Shown piece after piece: positions 35,709 through 46,560 of a stretch of 64,000 bases of DNA; within the stretch, counting starts at the first letter, position 1; each line of letters opens with the position of its first letter. A program made the translations under genes and the position numbers. The notes beneath the pieces were generated by a model. It was not told where the DNA came from. It saw only the letters and a list, made by a program, of their open reading frames with translations, and did no database searches. The DNA is from Sambucus nigra (taxonomy: Eukaryota; Streptophyta; Magnoliopsida; Dipsacales; Adoxaceae): positions 690,819,702-690,883,701 of the forward strand of contig OX422208.1 of assembly GCA_949130495.1 (NCBI GenBank), given 5' to 3'.

Positions 35709-35725
35709 ATATATATATATATATA
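35709..35725. repeat. Short AT microsatellite in unit 3
   Basis: About 17 bp of AT repeats at the position of the much longer runs in units 1 and 2, followed by AATAGATATTGCAGC. Confidence 0.9.
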
Positions 35726-35949
35726 AATAGATATTGCAGCTTTCCCTTTTTCAACAGTTTCTCTGTCTCATCCTTTAAGGCAAAGCATTTTTCGGTTGTA
35801 TGGCCATGGTCCTAGTGAAACTCACACCACTTTCTTTTATCCCTCTTGTGAGGAGAGAAATTGAGCTTCTTTGGCCATGGAAGTTCTCTATCGTACTGGA
35901 TCTCATTAAGAATCATGTAAAGTCTCACAGTCAGCGGAGTGTACTTCGA

Positions 35950-37192
35950 AAATTTATCTTCAGTCGACCACTTCTTTCCTTTATTATCTTTGGGTGATGG
36001 GACTTGTTTCCACTAGACTCCTTTTTGTCTCCCCTTTTGGTCGCTATGGACTCCTCCGTGATCATGATGCTATCGATTAGGCCAGGAGTTCAGCCATGGT
36101 TTTTGGAGGATGTTCGGTGGGTTTCAAATAAATTTGCTTGACTGTAACGCACTGAAAAAGGTTATCATAACAATATTCTCCTCATTGTTGAATCGAGAAA
36201 CGTAATCCCTCATAGTCCCATTCTTATTTTACTTCACATTCAATAGGTGAGTTACCTTCTTTGGAGGCTTCATGCCAAAGTAGAAATTATGTACAAACTT
36301 TTTGACCAACTGCTTGAAATTATTAATGGAGTTTTTGGGTAAGGCTATATACCACATATGAGTGACACTTATGAGGGTACTAGAAAACACATTGCACCTC
36401 ATCTCATTAGGGGTCGAGTAGATATCGATCGTTGATGGGTACATCCCTATGTGATGTACTGAGTATTAACTCCCATCATACTACGGGCTTGCAGTAGGAG
36501 GCTTATACTTTGTAGGAGTAGGATAACTCACGATCCTCTCAACAAAAGAAGACCCCTCCATGTAGCCTCCGTGGATGAGACATCGACTCTTGAGAAGAGT
36601 GATGATCTTGTCTTATAGACTTTGAATGGATCTATCCTAAGGTTGGTATTCAATGAAAACATTATCTTCACCTCTTTCTAGAACAATTACAGCTAATGTC
36701 AGCTCTCGAACCATATTACTCTATCGGTTGTTGACTTTTCTTCATTCCTCCCTATATCGGATTTTCTTGGGACGATCATCGAAACTTCTATTATTTCCAC
36801 GGGATGCAACGTTACTGGAAGAGGGAAAGAGATAATCGCGTTTATCTCCTATTAGGCCGAGATGGTTAAAGGCTTACACCCTGTTGATTCTATCAAAAGC
36901 TGAGGGGTCGGTAGAACACTATATCCTTAGAAGTTCGAGCTTAGGTGAATTGTGTCATCCAAAATCTCATAGGGCTCCTAATATTCCTCTTCGTCTCACA
37001 CGTGGTCATCTGAACTGTTCAAGATTTGTTTTCCCAAGAGGAGACACCTAGGATCAGTAACATCCGTCCACTATTGAGGGAGATAAACCACCTTAATGGT
37101 GGTGCAAGTCCAATAGTCGTGGATCTAGACCACTACCAGAGGCAAAAGTGAGAGTATAAGATGAAAAATGAAGAAGAATAAGAAGAAAATCT
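35950..37192 (-). pseudogene. gag: Unit 3 gag remnant and leader
   Basis: A minus-strand frame at 36444-36229 matches the gag block of units 1 and 2 (MRCNVFSSTLISVTHMW, ALPKNSINNFKQLVKKFVHNF). The leader up to the PBS at 37193 has no ORF with support. Confidence 0.65.
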
Positions 37193-37215
37193 CTTCCCAT
37201 AGACAGCGCCAAAAT

Positions 37216-37685
37216 GATTATGCAAATAATCGCCACTTAAATATATACACAGCTCAAGCTCGAGCGAAGTCAACAATGGAGATAATTGCCATAGAAATGT
37301 AGATATGGATGAAAGAGATAAGAGAGAGATAGAGAACATAGAGATGTTAGTGGTTCATCCAAACACCTAGTCTATTGTGTAAGAGGTTATGTGTATATGT
37401 ATATATTACTAAAAGTCACTCGAGGCCATGGATTATAAATTACATAAGCTTTCTCTACATTCGATTTACAATTCAATAGAGTTTTTGCTAGGGTCGCAAT
37501 AATTCAATCTTTTATGAAGAAGATGAAGTTAGTAAATATAAGTTGGGGGTGTATTGTGTACCTCCAAGCATGCACCTGGTATGCATGAGGTGAGCTATCC
37601 ATTAGGAGAACGCCATATGTCCCCTACACAAGTGTGTCACAATATTGAAATATTCCCTCATGTGGGCTAAATATTTATTACAACA
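37216..37685 (-). repeat. LTR (at least the last 470 bp) of Tat unit 3
   Basis: The same block as in units 1 and 2. The sequence to its right (37686-38044) may be more of a longer LTR or host flank; I cannot decide without a second full LTR. Confidence 0.65.
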
Positions 37686-38044
37686 GTACAATCCATATGG
37701 CCTGATGACGCACAAGTCACGCATTCCACATGAGGTACTGAGGTCAGCCCCGATGGTCCTGGCGAAGCCGAGAGTAAGGTATGGTCTTCCAAGTAGATGA
37801 CTATGAGCTTGTGAATATCGCTTTAGGATGGTCAAGATGATATCCTCATGCTAGTGTAGTACGAGGCTGACACATCGCAGGGCCAATATGTAAGAGACAG
37901 TTTGGTCTAGATAGAACCTTATTGTGCAACTTTAAATGCTGAGGATAAGGTTTTGAAGGTCAAGACTACTAGAGGTGGGCCTATGCTCTGTCATACCATG
38001 AGCAGATGAACCTGATGGATGTTGAACGGGGGCTGGTGAGCGAA
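37686..38044. other. Flank of the Tat array, possibly more LTR
   Basis: This 359-bp stretch is single copy in the window and lies between unit 3 and the CACTA end. It is less AT-rich than its surroundings. No coding similarity was seen. Confidence 0.4.
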
Positions 38045-38360
38045 CACTACAAGAAAAATATCAATTCATGGTAATTTTCTTAGTGGTTAATCATTTATTG
38101 CCACTAAAACGTATATTTTGTTGAAAAATTTATGTTTTCCACTAAAAGATAATGTATTAGTGGCAACGAATTAAAATCGCCAATAATTTTGCCAGTAAAT
38201 GTAAAGTGATATGAATTAAACATTTAGTGGAAACAAAAAATTCTATTTAGTTGCAGGCTTAAAATATTTACCACTTTTGTAGATTTATTAGTAACAAATA
38301 TATTAATTTACCGTAAACACTTATTTGATGCACTAGAATTAGTTTTCTACTAAAAAAAAT
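38045..38360 (+). mobile_element. One end of a CACTA (En/Spm) DNA transposon
   Basis: The sequence CACTACAAGAAAAATATCAA at 38045 is the classic plant CACTA terminus. The following 300 bp have the usual subterminal look: short repeats around TTAGTGGCAACGAATT, CCACTAAAA and CGCCAATAAT that recur in both orientations. I found no matching TTTTCTTGTAGTG end further right and no transposase. This is probably a truncated element or one interrupted by later events. Confidence 0.6.
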
Positions 38361-39930
38361 AATGCACGACTCATCTCCCCCTCGATTTACCCACCTAAAA
38401 TTCCTCCCTCATCTTGTCCCAAAATCAGTTCCACCCCATCCTCATTTATCTCCCCAAACCAACAAAATCCTCCCAAACGGATTCATGCCCGGATTGAAGA
38501 TTTAGCTGACCTACGGCCAGAGTTAACACAACTATCTAGACAACCCACGACTAGGGTGAACAAATTGGTCAAACGGACCACTGTCAGAACAAACCCAATG
38601 GGCAAGCCAACCTAATCAAATCCAATAACAAGTTATCCTTCGAATTACATGTTTAACATATTACTGAAGGGGTTGGCGGACACAACAGTTATACTCACCG
38701 ACGAAGTGAGTCAAAATAAAGACATCATTTTATTAATGTCCCACAAACTGATCAAAAGAAATAATTTCACTCAAGGTTCGACCTCAAAATTATATCAATC
38801 ATAAATGGTCAACAAACTTGTTTCGAATCTTGGAGAAAATGCTTCGTCCGAGGCAAAAACTTGGTTCGTATTGGGTATTACATAAATTAGTATTATGAAA
38901 TTTCAAATTGAACAATATGTATAACTTTATTCTGTGAGTTATAATTCGAGCATGTAGATTACGAAATTTTGTACAAAAACTCATTTGTTTTCCAAATTTG
39001 TCTCCATCCCTGATATACATATTTTTTTCTGTGTATTTGACAGGGAGCTATTTCTTGCGAGACCATTTTTCATTCATTTTGAGATATTTTATCTAAATCC
39101 AGACATTCAAATTACACCATTGAATTGATATGGATACGAGGTAATTTTAATTCTTAATTATTGATCTATATCATTATTTTTTGTACATATGATTTGTGGT
39201 GGTGATATGAAGTTGAGGGTGAGCCAATTGAAAACTGGATTGATTTGTAGTGGTGATAGGAGGTTGAGGGTGAGATAATTGAAAACTCGGATTGCCAATT
39301 GGTTGTTGTAATATGTTGTTATATTAATATAAAATAATATTTTCTTACTAGTATGTGTGAATTTTAGTCAGATTATTTATATGTTTGTTTATAATTGATC
39401 ATCTAATTCAACGGGATGGGTTCTGGTGGGGACCCACCCCACACTTGCCCCTAATGGGGGGGGGGGGGGATTTGGGGTAACTAAACGGTTTGGGTTGGGT
39501 TTGAAATAAAAAAAAATGTTGGGTTCGGGGCATGACAATTTTTATGTGTAAAATCCCCGAACGCGTCCCGTTTGAGGGTATTATTATTAGTATTCTACTT
39601 AAATCTATGCACCATAGTTGGTTTGGGACAATAATAGATCAATGCATACTCTTAGTTATAGGACTTTTTTTTTTATTAGTTTAACATTAAAAAAAACCTT
39701 GAAATCCGTTAAAATACTTGAATAAAATATGTTAGAAAATATCATAAAAATTCTTTGGGGAGGGTTCGGGGCCCTTACGGGTTTTTTAAACGGGTTAGTG
39801 GCAAGGTGAGGTAAGATGGTTTGGGGTCGGGTAGCGGGGTCGCATTTGGTCAAACCCTTCACGCTGACATCCCTAAGTGTTACACTTTCCAGTAAGTTAA
39901 GGGGTACCACTCCTAATGCTGAACTTTAAA
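38361..39930. other. Unassigned region with a 14-G run and GC-rich patch
   Basis: No ORF with support. At about 39456-39469 there is a run of about 14 G. Between 39400 and 39880 there are many GGGTTCGGGG- and CCCCGAAC-type motifs, unusual in this AT-rich window. The end GACATCCCTAAGTG near 39868 resembles hAT-type MITE ends, but no matching partner end was found. Confidence 0.4.
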
Positions 39931-40410
39931 CGTCACTTCTAGTCCACAACTAGCAAGATGTTTTGATCGCGAACTGTGAAAGGACATATTTCTATCTTTG
40001 TCGTAGTCGGTTGTTTGTATAAGGTGGCATTCTTCATTCCGTGTAAAATGACATATGACTCTTCTCTTGTAGACATATGATACTTTTAAATATTTTTTTG
40101 GCCTTCACTATGTGCCCATGAGTATTACAATTGACCAGGGCACGGGGATGTTATCTTTATGACCCCTATTTCGTCACTTCTAGTTTGCAACCAACACGAT
40201 GTTTTTGATTGCAAACTACGAAGGGACATATTTATATCTTTTTTACAGTCGATCCTTTCTCTAATGTGGCATTCTTTATTTCATTACATCAGACACTTCC
40301 CATGTTGCCATGTGGTTCTTTGAAGAGTTTGTTTGGTCTTCATGATGCGCTAATGAGTATTACCTTCGATCGGGTCACCAGGATGTTATGTTTCAATGAG
40401 CACTTTTGAT
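39931..40410 (+). pseudogene. Two tandem copies of a chromovirus-like integrase fragment
   Basis: Two diverged repeats, each about 241 bp (39931-40171 and 40172-40410), start with CGTCACTTCTAG. The second reads SIFFTVDPFSNVAFFISLHQ-like sequence, then LFGLHDALMSITFDRVTRML. The first reads ISIFVVVGCLYKVAFFIPCK and LHYVPMSITIDQGTGML across a shift. Both fit the integrase core blocks VDRFSKMAHFIPC and LHGVP.SI.SDR of plant chromoviruses (family knowledge). The fragments are isolated, with no other pol domain nearby. Confidence 0.55.
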
Positions 40411-40499
40411 TCTCATTATTTACAATGATGATTACTTCCATCTTTCATAACCCTACCCAACACCCATTTTCTCATTACTTGTTTGTAACCAAAAGAATG

Positions 40500-41791
40500 A
40501 AAATTTACATGTCATAACTACACTTTCGTCTTCCCACGCCTTCCAATATCTAAATCCATCAGCCTTATTGATGAAAGCATGGGTGGTGGTGTTCAAATTT
40601 TTAACTTAAAGCAATTGAAATTTGGCTCAATTTGTCTTGAAATTTAATGCCGAAAGCCATCTTCTTAATCATCTCTTCTACATTGATAATAAATTGGTCA
40701 ACCCTTATAGGAATATCCTAAAAAAACTTGGGTTTGTAGCCTTCCATTTTTCCTAGAAAATGATAAAAGTGACATTAAATTGAAGGAAACTAATATAATC
40801 TCTTTTATAATGCTTCCAACCAAAATAAGAGGGTCATATATCTGTGTAAAATTCCATACCATATTCAAAAGAGACAGTCCATTGGAGTTAGGTTTCCAAA
40901 TGATGTGATTATCAATAATTGAGTATTCTCAACATTCACTTATAGAATGTCTCTAATTTTTTTTAGTGGTATTAGAACCATTCTTACCACTAATAAGTTT
41001 GTCTTTGTATTTATCCTTAACGGAGTTAGACCATATTCCTTTTTTGGTCTTCAAATTCAAAAATAATGTCATGCTACTGGACTTGACAACATCACCTAAA
41101 TTTCTACAATTTAATCCACCTTCATCTTTTGTAAATAATAATTGATCCCATTTGATCAATGTGAATTTGTTATCTTCTTGCTTAGGTCCACTTCAAAATA
41201 ATTTGGAGAATACAGAGTGAATATTGGTAATAAAACCTTTTCGATAATTTAAGGTTGCTAGAGTGTGTAAGGGAATTGATGAAAGGACATGTTTTATGAG
41301 GATAAGTTTTCCACCTCGAGAGAGGAATTTAAAGTTCCAAATCTTCAATTTAGCTATGATTTTGTCAAAGATTTAAGAGAAATATGCTATTTTTCTTTTG
41401 CCTGTAGTGAGGGGACATCCAAGGCATTTAATAGTAAGAGATTCGTAATTCAAACTAGCGTATGAAGCTACTTGGGATCTCATATGAACTTAGATGGATT
41501 TATCCACTGTGAAAGAGATTTTTCCTCTATTTAGGACCTCCTATGAACTAACATGTTGTTATATTCTAGGTCTTTAACATTTTGAAAAATATGTTTGAAA
41601 TCATCTCTATTCCATTGCTTTAGAGAGGCTTTTAATATCTTTAATTTCCCAGCAAAGATCTTTAAAGGACGACCAGTTATAGGTTCTAATGAGAAGGTTT
41701 GGGTAATAAGATAAATGGACTTATCTAAACACCAAAATTTTTTAAACTTGAAAGGTTTAGGAGAACAGTCAAAGATGGTTTGTTGTGACAA
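40500..41791 (-). pseudogene. L1-type LINE remnant (RT C-terminal half, central RT deleted)
   Basis: On the minus strand a frame at 41791-41531 has PKPFKFKKFWCLD and GKLKILKASLKQWNRDDF, the region between endonuclease and RT of plant L1 LINEs. Directly after it come KCLGCPLTTGKRKIAYF (near 41440-41390), FLSRGGKLILIKHVLSSIP and IKWDQLLFTKDEGGLNCRNL (41160-41100). These belong to the RT C-terminal side. IIWKPNSNGLFLLNMVWN (near 40880) fits the zf-RVT region. The RT core with the active site is missing between the first and second pieces. No endonuclease was found to the right. Confidence 0.75.
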
Positions 41792-42818
41792 GCTTGATTT
41801 TTCTTAGAAGTACATGTAGCTTGTGGACTTTATCTACATCTTTTGCAGATCATTTGCCTTCTTACTTTGATATTCATAATTCTCTGTTTCATTGCCTTTC
41901 TCACTAATTGCTAATACAAAGTTGTCATATTTAATAATACCCATAGCTGAGTTGGGAGATCATAGAGCGTCTTCGACAATGTAAGGGTGGATCCCAAGAT
42001 TTCTCTGGCTAGTCTATTGTAATGAAGAGAAAACTTCAAATTCCCAATGATCATGAAATACTGTGAAACAAGTTAAAGATTCCCCGGACTAGTGTGTGTT
42101 GTCTACAAGCCATTGGCCAGTCGGACTTGTGCTTCTTGAAAATTCGGCTGCCTCATTAGTAGAAATCCAAAAGCAAAAAGGGTAATGGATTTCTCTCACC
42201 CTTCAACAAAATAATCAATCATCCTGTAAACTCGTCCGATCAAATCAAAAGCCTGCACTGAATATTATGAGTCACCAATGCAGATGTAAAAGACTGTTGC
42301 ATAAACTTCACACATGGCTTTCGTTTATTTTCTCTCGGTCAGCTGGATACAAAATTTAAAGGATACAATCAGTTTAAACATCACCAAAATATATAGGAAA
42401 TTCAACTAACCTATGTTGATAATTTCTTCACAGACCCCTCGTTTCATAAATAAGCAGGGACCTCCCAAGTCGAGGTATTTATTTATTTCGAAATATGCAA
42501 GTGGTATTTATATGATTGAACAACTCCACTTCATAAAGCCTCTCTCCCTCTCATACTTAACACACACATATATTGATATAGAAGTAAGAAAGTCTATTAA
42601 ATGGACCTTATTCCCAAAATTCCATTTTATTATTATTTTTTGATTAGTTAGGGTATCCAGTCCTCCAAGAGGATCAGCTGAATCCTAAAGGCATGTTGAA
42701 ATTCTCCATTCCACATGCATCCGAACACATTATAGGGTTTGGGGTGGGGGTGGGGTGGAAGAGGATTCAAACTTTTGATTTTCAGATTGTGGGGTGAGAG
42801 CCCATGCCTCTAGGCTAC
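41792..42818. other. Unassigned region, includes a G-rich motif
   Basis: No coding similarity on either strand. GGGTTTGGGGTGGGGGTGGG lies at 42735-42754 and fits the four-G-run pattern of a G-quadruplex. It is in a patch around 42650-42810 that looks like a common interspersed repeat, ending where a truncated LTR begins. Confidence 0.4.
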
Positions 42819-43209
42819 TTTGTTTATATACCAAAAAGAATTTGAGTCATAATCAAATACAAACACTTGAAAAATTATTACGAACGATTCGACAATCAGA
42901 ATGACTTGAATTTTTAGTATGTTGTAGCAAACGGTAAGGCGGAGCAGCTGTGTAAAATTTAGCTCGATCGGACGGTTGGATTTTAAAAAATATTATTTTT
43001 ATCCTACTTAACTCGGATCCTCCCCCGATTTTTATACAAAAAGTTATAATTTCCATTTTTCAATCCCGATTTAAATTCCACTTAAAACCTTATTTTTATA
43101 TATATAAACCAACATATTTATATGCTGAGAATAATTAAATCAAATTTTTTTTTTCTCGAATTTCCCAATTAATTAATTTAATTAACTATTAAAAACACGG
43201 GGTATTACA
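42819..43209 (-). repeat. LTR C: truncated first 391 bp of the 2.4-kb LTR
   Basis: On the minus strand it begins TGTAATACCCCGTG at 43209 and matches the starts of the LTRs ending at 50589 and 53569. Similarity stops at about 42819, where unrelated DNA begins. It follows internal region 2 and so is a third LTR of the array. Confidence 0.8.
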
Positions 43210-43788
43210 TACTTCCCCACTAGCAAAGGAATTTCGTCCTCAAAATTAGAGGAAGCATAAACATCAAATGTAAATCGTGAAACATAAAATAAAGCTCACA
43301 TAGGCCTACTCGTCGAATGCCAAATTGAGCGCCCATGCACCTAATCCTAGGCGCGCCTACCCCACGAACAGTAAAATAATATATATCGCTATATATATAC
43401 ATAACTATGAAAGTGACGGCGTACCACGCGCTCTCACAAATCACCACTCGATTCTATTTCCGATAATCTTCGCAACACATAAATCCTCAAATAAAATCAC
43501 ATCATTGCATCGATATAAGACATGCCCAAAATTTATACTAATGGTCTTCCAAATAATTAACGGTTCCAAAATCAACTCTAAGAATCCTCACAACAAGCTT
43601 ACTAATTCTAAACTCAATGCCTGCAATGTCCTGAACAGAAAATTATATATCTCCAAGAAACACATCTAGCACGTTTACTAGACCCTCTACTTTAAGGAGT
43701 CTTAATGAATAAAGGGAGTCAAAGATCAATAATGTGGAAGCTAAACGGACTCACAACCTACGAGACCTAAGACCATGCTCTGACACCA
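43210..43788 (-). other. Internal region 2 of the LARD-like array, with PPT and PBS
   Basis: The PBS reads TGGTGTCAGAGC (minus strand, 43788-43777), one base from the TGGTATCAGAGC initiator-methionine tRNA type. The purine tract AGTGGGGAAGTA (43221-43210) abuts LTR C. Between them I see no ORF with family similarity apart from a short run before the purine tract that resembles the end of chromovirus pol (GACGAAATTCCTTTGC). It aligns along its length with 50590-51167. Confidence 0.78.
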
Positions 43789-43933
43789 TCTCTCACACCC
43801 CGCTTAATTCTGGCGTTGGCCGCCACCAAAACTATGCCAGGCATGAACTAAATAAAATATCATTCGTAGCATGCCACATATATGAGACATAAATAAATAA
43901 ATTCACAAGATAAGTAATTGAATCATTCCCAAA
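43789..43933 (-). repeat. LTR B, left piece (end of the LTR, 145 bp)
   Basis: It matches 51168-51313 at the end of LTR A, including GCGGGGTGTGAGAGA next to the PBS on the minus strand. It stops at CCCAAA, where the Helitron starts with TC. It joins 48332 if the Helitron is removed. Confidence 0.82.
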
Positions 43934-44151
43934 TCCTTTATATACTATAAAATGTAATACAATGCATTAATAATGCTTATCAGCTAAGGCATCCAAGTGT
44001 GTTACATATCATTTTCTTTCTCTCTCCTCTCATTTCTTCCATATTTTTTCCTCCATCTCTCTCTTAACTTCAATACACTCGGAACCTTTTGGTTTTCCAA
44101 AAATCCATCCGTATGTGGCCAGTATACCTATGAAAAGTTGGCATTGGGAGA

Positions 44152-44160
44152 AGATATATA
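44152..44160 (+). promoter_or_regulatory. TATA-like box inside the Helitron
   Basis: ATATATAAA at about 44152-44160 lies 220 bp into the Helitron, after a pyrimidine-rich stretch (44018-44080). It could drive a transcript through the cargo. There is no further support. Confidence 0.3.
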
Positions 44161-45910
44161 AAAAGGTTGGGAATCAAAAAGTTTTTGATTCATCCATATG
44201 TTCATTTCTCTGTCTTTATCTATTCCATGTTCTTTTCTTAACTCTTAATTATTTTCTTAACAAAGAAAATATTGTACATCATTTGAGATTTAATGTAATT
44301 CTTTTCTTAACTATCAGAGCTCTTTGATCCTTAGTGGTGAAACACAATCAAATAGCCGAAGAAGGTGGCTAGCTAAAAGAGTCAAAAAAATTTCCAGTTA
44401 TTTTTTTAAGCTTTGTACCAAAGTTTAGAGGTAATTTTTTTTACTTGAACATGAATGTGTATTTGGATTGTGTAATATGCTTCAGGTTTGTAGATCTGAG
44501 TGAGTGAAGATACTGATGGAAAAGGAATATCATCGGAAGTTATTCACCTAGCCCCTCTCTATAGTTCTTTTGCTGCTTTAATATTCATTCTCACCAACTC
44601 TAGGGGATCCAATTAACCTCGCTGGTACCACTTTTATTCCTTCAGGTGCGTTCTTATGTTTTTTCTCACAATTTTCTGCGTCTGTTTGGATGCTGAGAAA
44701 ATTTAGAAAAGTCGAAGAGTTACTTTCGTTTTCTGTTTGAATTGGGATTGTTTGGTGTTTTCCATTTTGTTTTGGACCTGATAATTGGTTTCTCATAATT
44801 TTTAATTTGAGGGGTTCATATAATTCTCTGGGTTGAGATTGTATTCTGGGTTTTATGGGTTCATATGGTTTTCATTTTTATATGTGGATTTCTATCTTAT
44901 TTTTATTCGAAGGAGTGTTTTGTGTCTTAAAGGGTTTAGCATGTTAATATATTGAGTATTTTCTAAAGCCTGTTTCAAGGCTACGAACGAAAATGGTGGA
45001 GGTTTTCAGAGTTGATTTCGATGGCTCGGAAGTGGCGGTTCAGATCCACCGAAAATGTTGGTGGTTTTTCAAGTTGAATCAGTTAATCTTTTTTTCTTTA
45101 TTTCTTTTCAAAGCATATAATGTATATGTTTATTAAACTTTTGTAGGTATTGATTTATGGGTTTTAAATGCAGATTGAGTTTTTTCGGATCTAATTGGTA
45201 ATATTATAAAATTAGTCTAATATTTGGACTTTACAGTTTAATCATAGATTTTTGTTCGAAAACTTTATGTTTCTTCATTTTGTTTGGAGATTATTATTTT
45301 TAGATGTATATGAAACCAGATTTGATGTTTGACCTAATTCAGAGGCCTCTATATCTGTGATCTGCATGGGGTGTGGATATTGAGTTATCGGAATTGGTGT
45401 GGCTATATATAGGCCATTTAAGCAAAATAAATTTTTCATAATTTTAACGAAATTGAAAAGTTAATCTAAACCCTTCATTTTTTGTGGCTGAGGTGGTCAA
45501 ATCTGATCCGTTATTGTACTTAGACAACTCAAAAATATTGTTACTTTGTTATATAGTTATATATAAACCAAGGAGTAAGGTACAACACATTAATGCAACC
45601 AACCACACTGAAATGGACCACCTAAATCTTGCGATCCTGTTGAGTATTTAAGTCCCACCGTGTATAATACATTTTTATACATATCATCATTCACACATAG
45701 GATATATTTTAAACAGATGTTCAACTGGACAGAAAGATCTCTGGTTTTTTTGGGTATGGTAAACAGAAAAAAGGATATTGTTGTTACAATCCTACCACTA
45801 AGCATTCCTACATCACTATGGGTGTTGTGTTTTTGGAGTCTGGATGTTTTTTCTCTTCACTGATATCTACTTCTCATTTTCAGGAGGAGATAAGGAACGA
45901 AGATTAGAAT

Positions 45911-46108
45911 ATGTGGGAGTGCCCAGGAATTGAGGAATTTTCAAATAGCTCAGTGAAAGTTGCATCCGAACAACAACAACGACAATTATTTGACAAGTTG
46001 ACAAGTGAAGGAACTAAAGTGGTAATTCGGGAGGAAAGTAAAAGATATGATAACGACAGTGCTGAGGAAGTTGAATCCTCCAGAAAAAAGAATGGTGGTT
46101 TTTCCTAA
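45911..46108 (+). CDS. Helitron cargo: hypothetical 65-aa frame
   Basis: ATG frame encoding a hydrophilic protein rich in Glu, Ser and Gln (VASEQQQRQLFDKLTSEGTK, then ESKRYDNDSAEEVESSRKK). I recognise no family. The composition looks more like an exon of a cellular gene than like element sequence. It may be part of a captured gene together with the frame at 46561. No promoter or splice site was confirmed. Confidence 0.25.
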   Translation: MWECPGIEEFSNSSVKVASEQQQRQLFDKLTSEGTKVVIREESKRYDNDSAEEVESSRKKNGGFS

Positions 46109-46560
46109 GTTATGATAATATAATTTTTATTCTAGCCAAAGCACCATGAGAATCATTAATTTTATTAATGCTACCTATTTTTATTTATTCCAATATATTT
46201 TGAATTGTGTATGTATTTTCTGTTTGAGTTTTTTTAAGGTTCACATAACTCATTTGGTACAACGGCACAAAGAAGATACAAATATGTTTTTTCCAAGAAT
46301 TTGTTAATGAAGGTCAGGTTTTGCAATTATATCTTCATTTCTTCTTAGGATATGATTCTTCGGAAGAGTTTTAATGTGTTTCCAAGGACAAAACGTCAGA
46401 TATAAAACACACCTTTTGGGATTTTTCTGGAAACAAACTGTTGAAGAAGTTTAGACAAGAAGTTTTGCTTTTTGGGTTTTGCCTAACTGAAACTCCAGTT
46501 ACTGCAATAAAGGATGACAACTAAAAATAGTCTGTAGTAATTTTAGATGTTTTATATAAT

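Larger units (their letters stand above)
20520..37700 (-). mobile_element. Tandem array of a Tat-lineage Ty3/gypsy element (three units)
   Basis: On the minus strand the order LTR, PBS, gag, protease, RT, RNase H, integrase start is repeated three times. The units start (plus coordinates) at 21297, 26747 and 32281, each with TGTTTCCTTGGGAAG. The repeat lengths are about 5450, 5534 and 5417 bp. Units 2 and 3 stop inside integrase; unit 1 runs on through the rest of integrase to about 20520. Both internal junctions are the same, with 21 bp between the LTR edge and integrase sequence. The copies look alike at well over 90% by eye. All are full of stops. Confidence 0.85.
32281..37700 (-). mobile_element. 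Tat array unit 3, the upstream end of the array
   Basis: Third copy, starting TGTTTCCTTGGG at 32281. On the minus strand it holds LTR at 37685-37216, PBS 37215-37193, gag with a frame at 36444-36229, RT 34767-33540 and RNase H 33399-32707. On the right, similarity to the junctions of units 1 and 2 fades about 12-17 bp past the 470-bp block. This unit therefore keeps the original upstream sequence. Confidence 0.85.

Noticed and set aside
20520..37700. Long repeats as a CRISPR or bacterial-type array
   Set aside because: The repeats are 5.5-kb retrotransposon segments with gag-pol motifs, and the context is plant nuclear DNA.
39240..39260. TTTGTAGTGG near 39246 as the second end of the CACTA element
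   Set aside because: It lacks the TTTTCTTGTAGTG form and there is no inverted subterminal pattern next to it.
39400..39880. Complete hAT-type MITE
   Set aside because: Only one candidate end (CATCCCTA) was seen, and no matching inverted end or 8-bp duplication.
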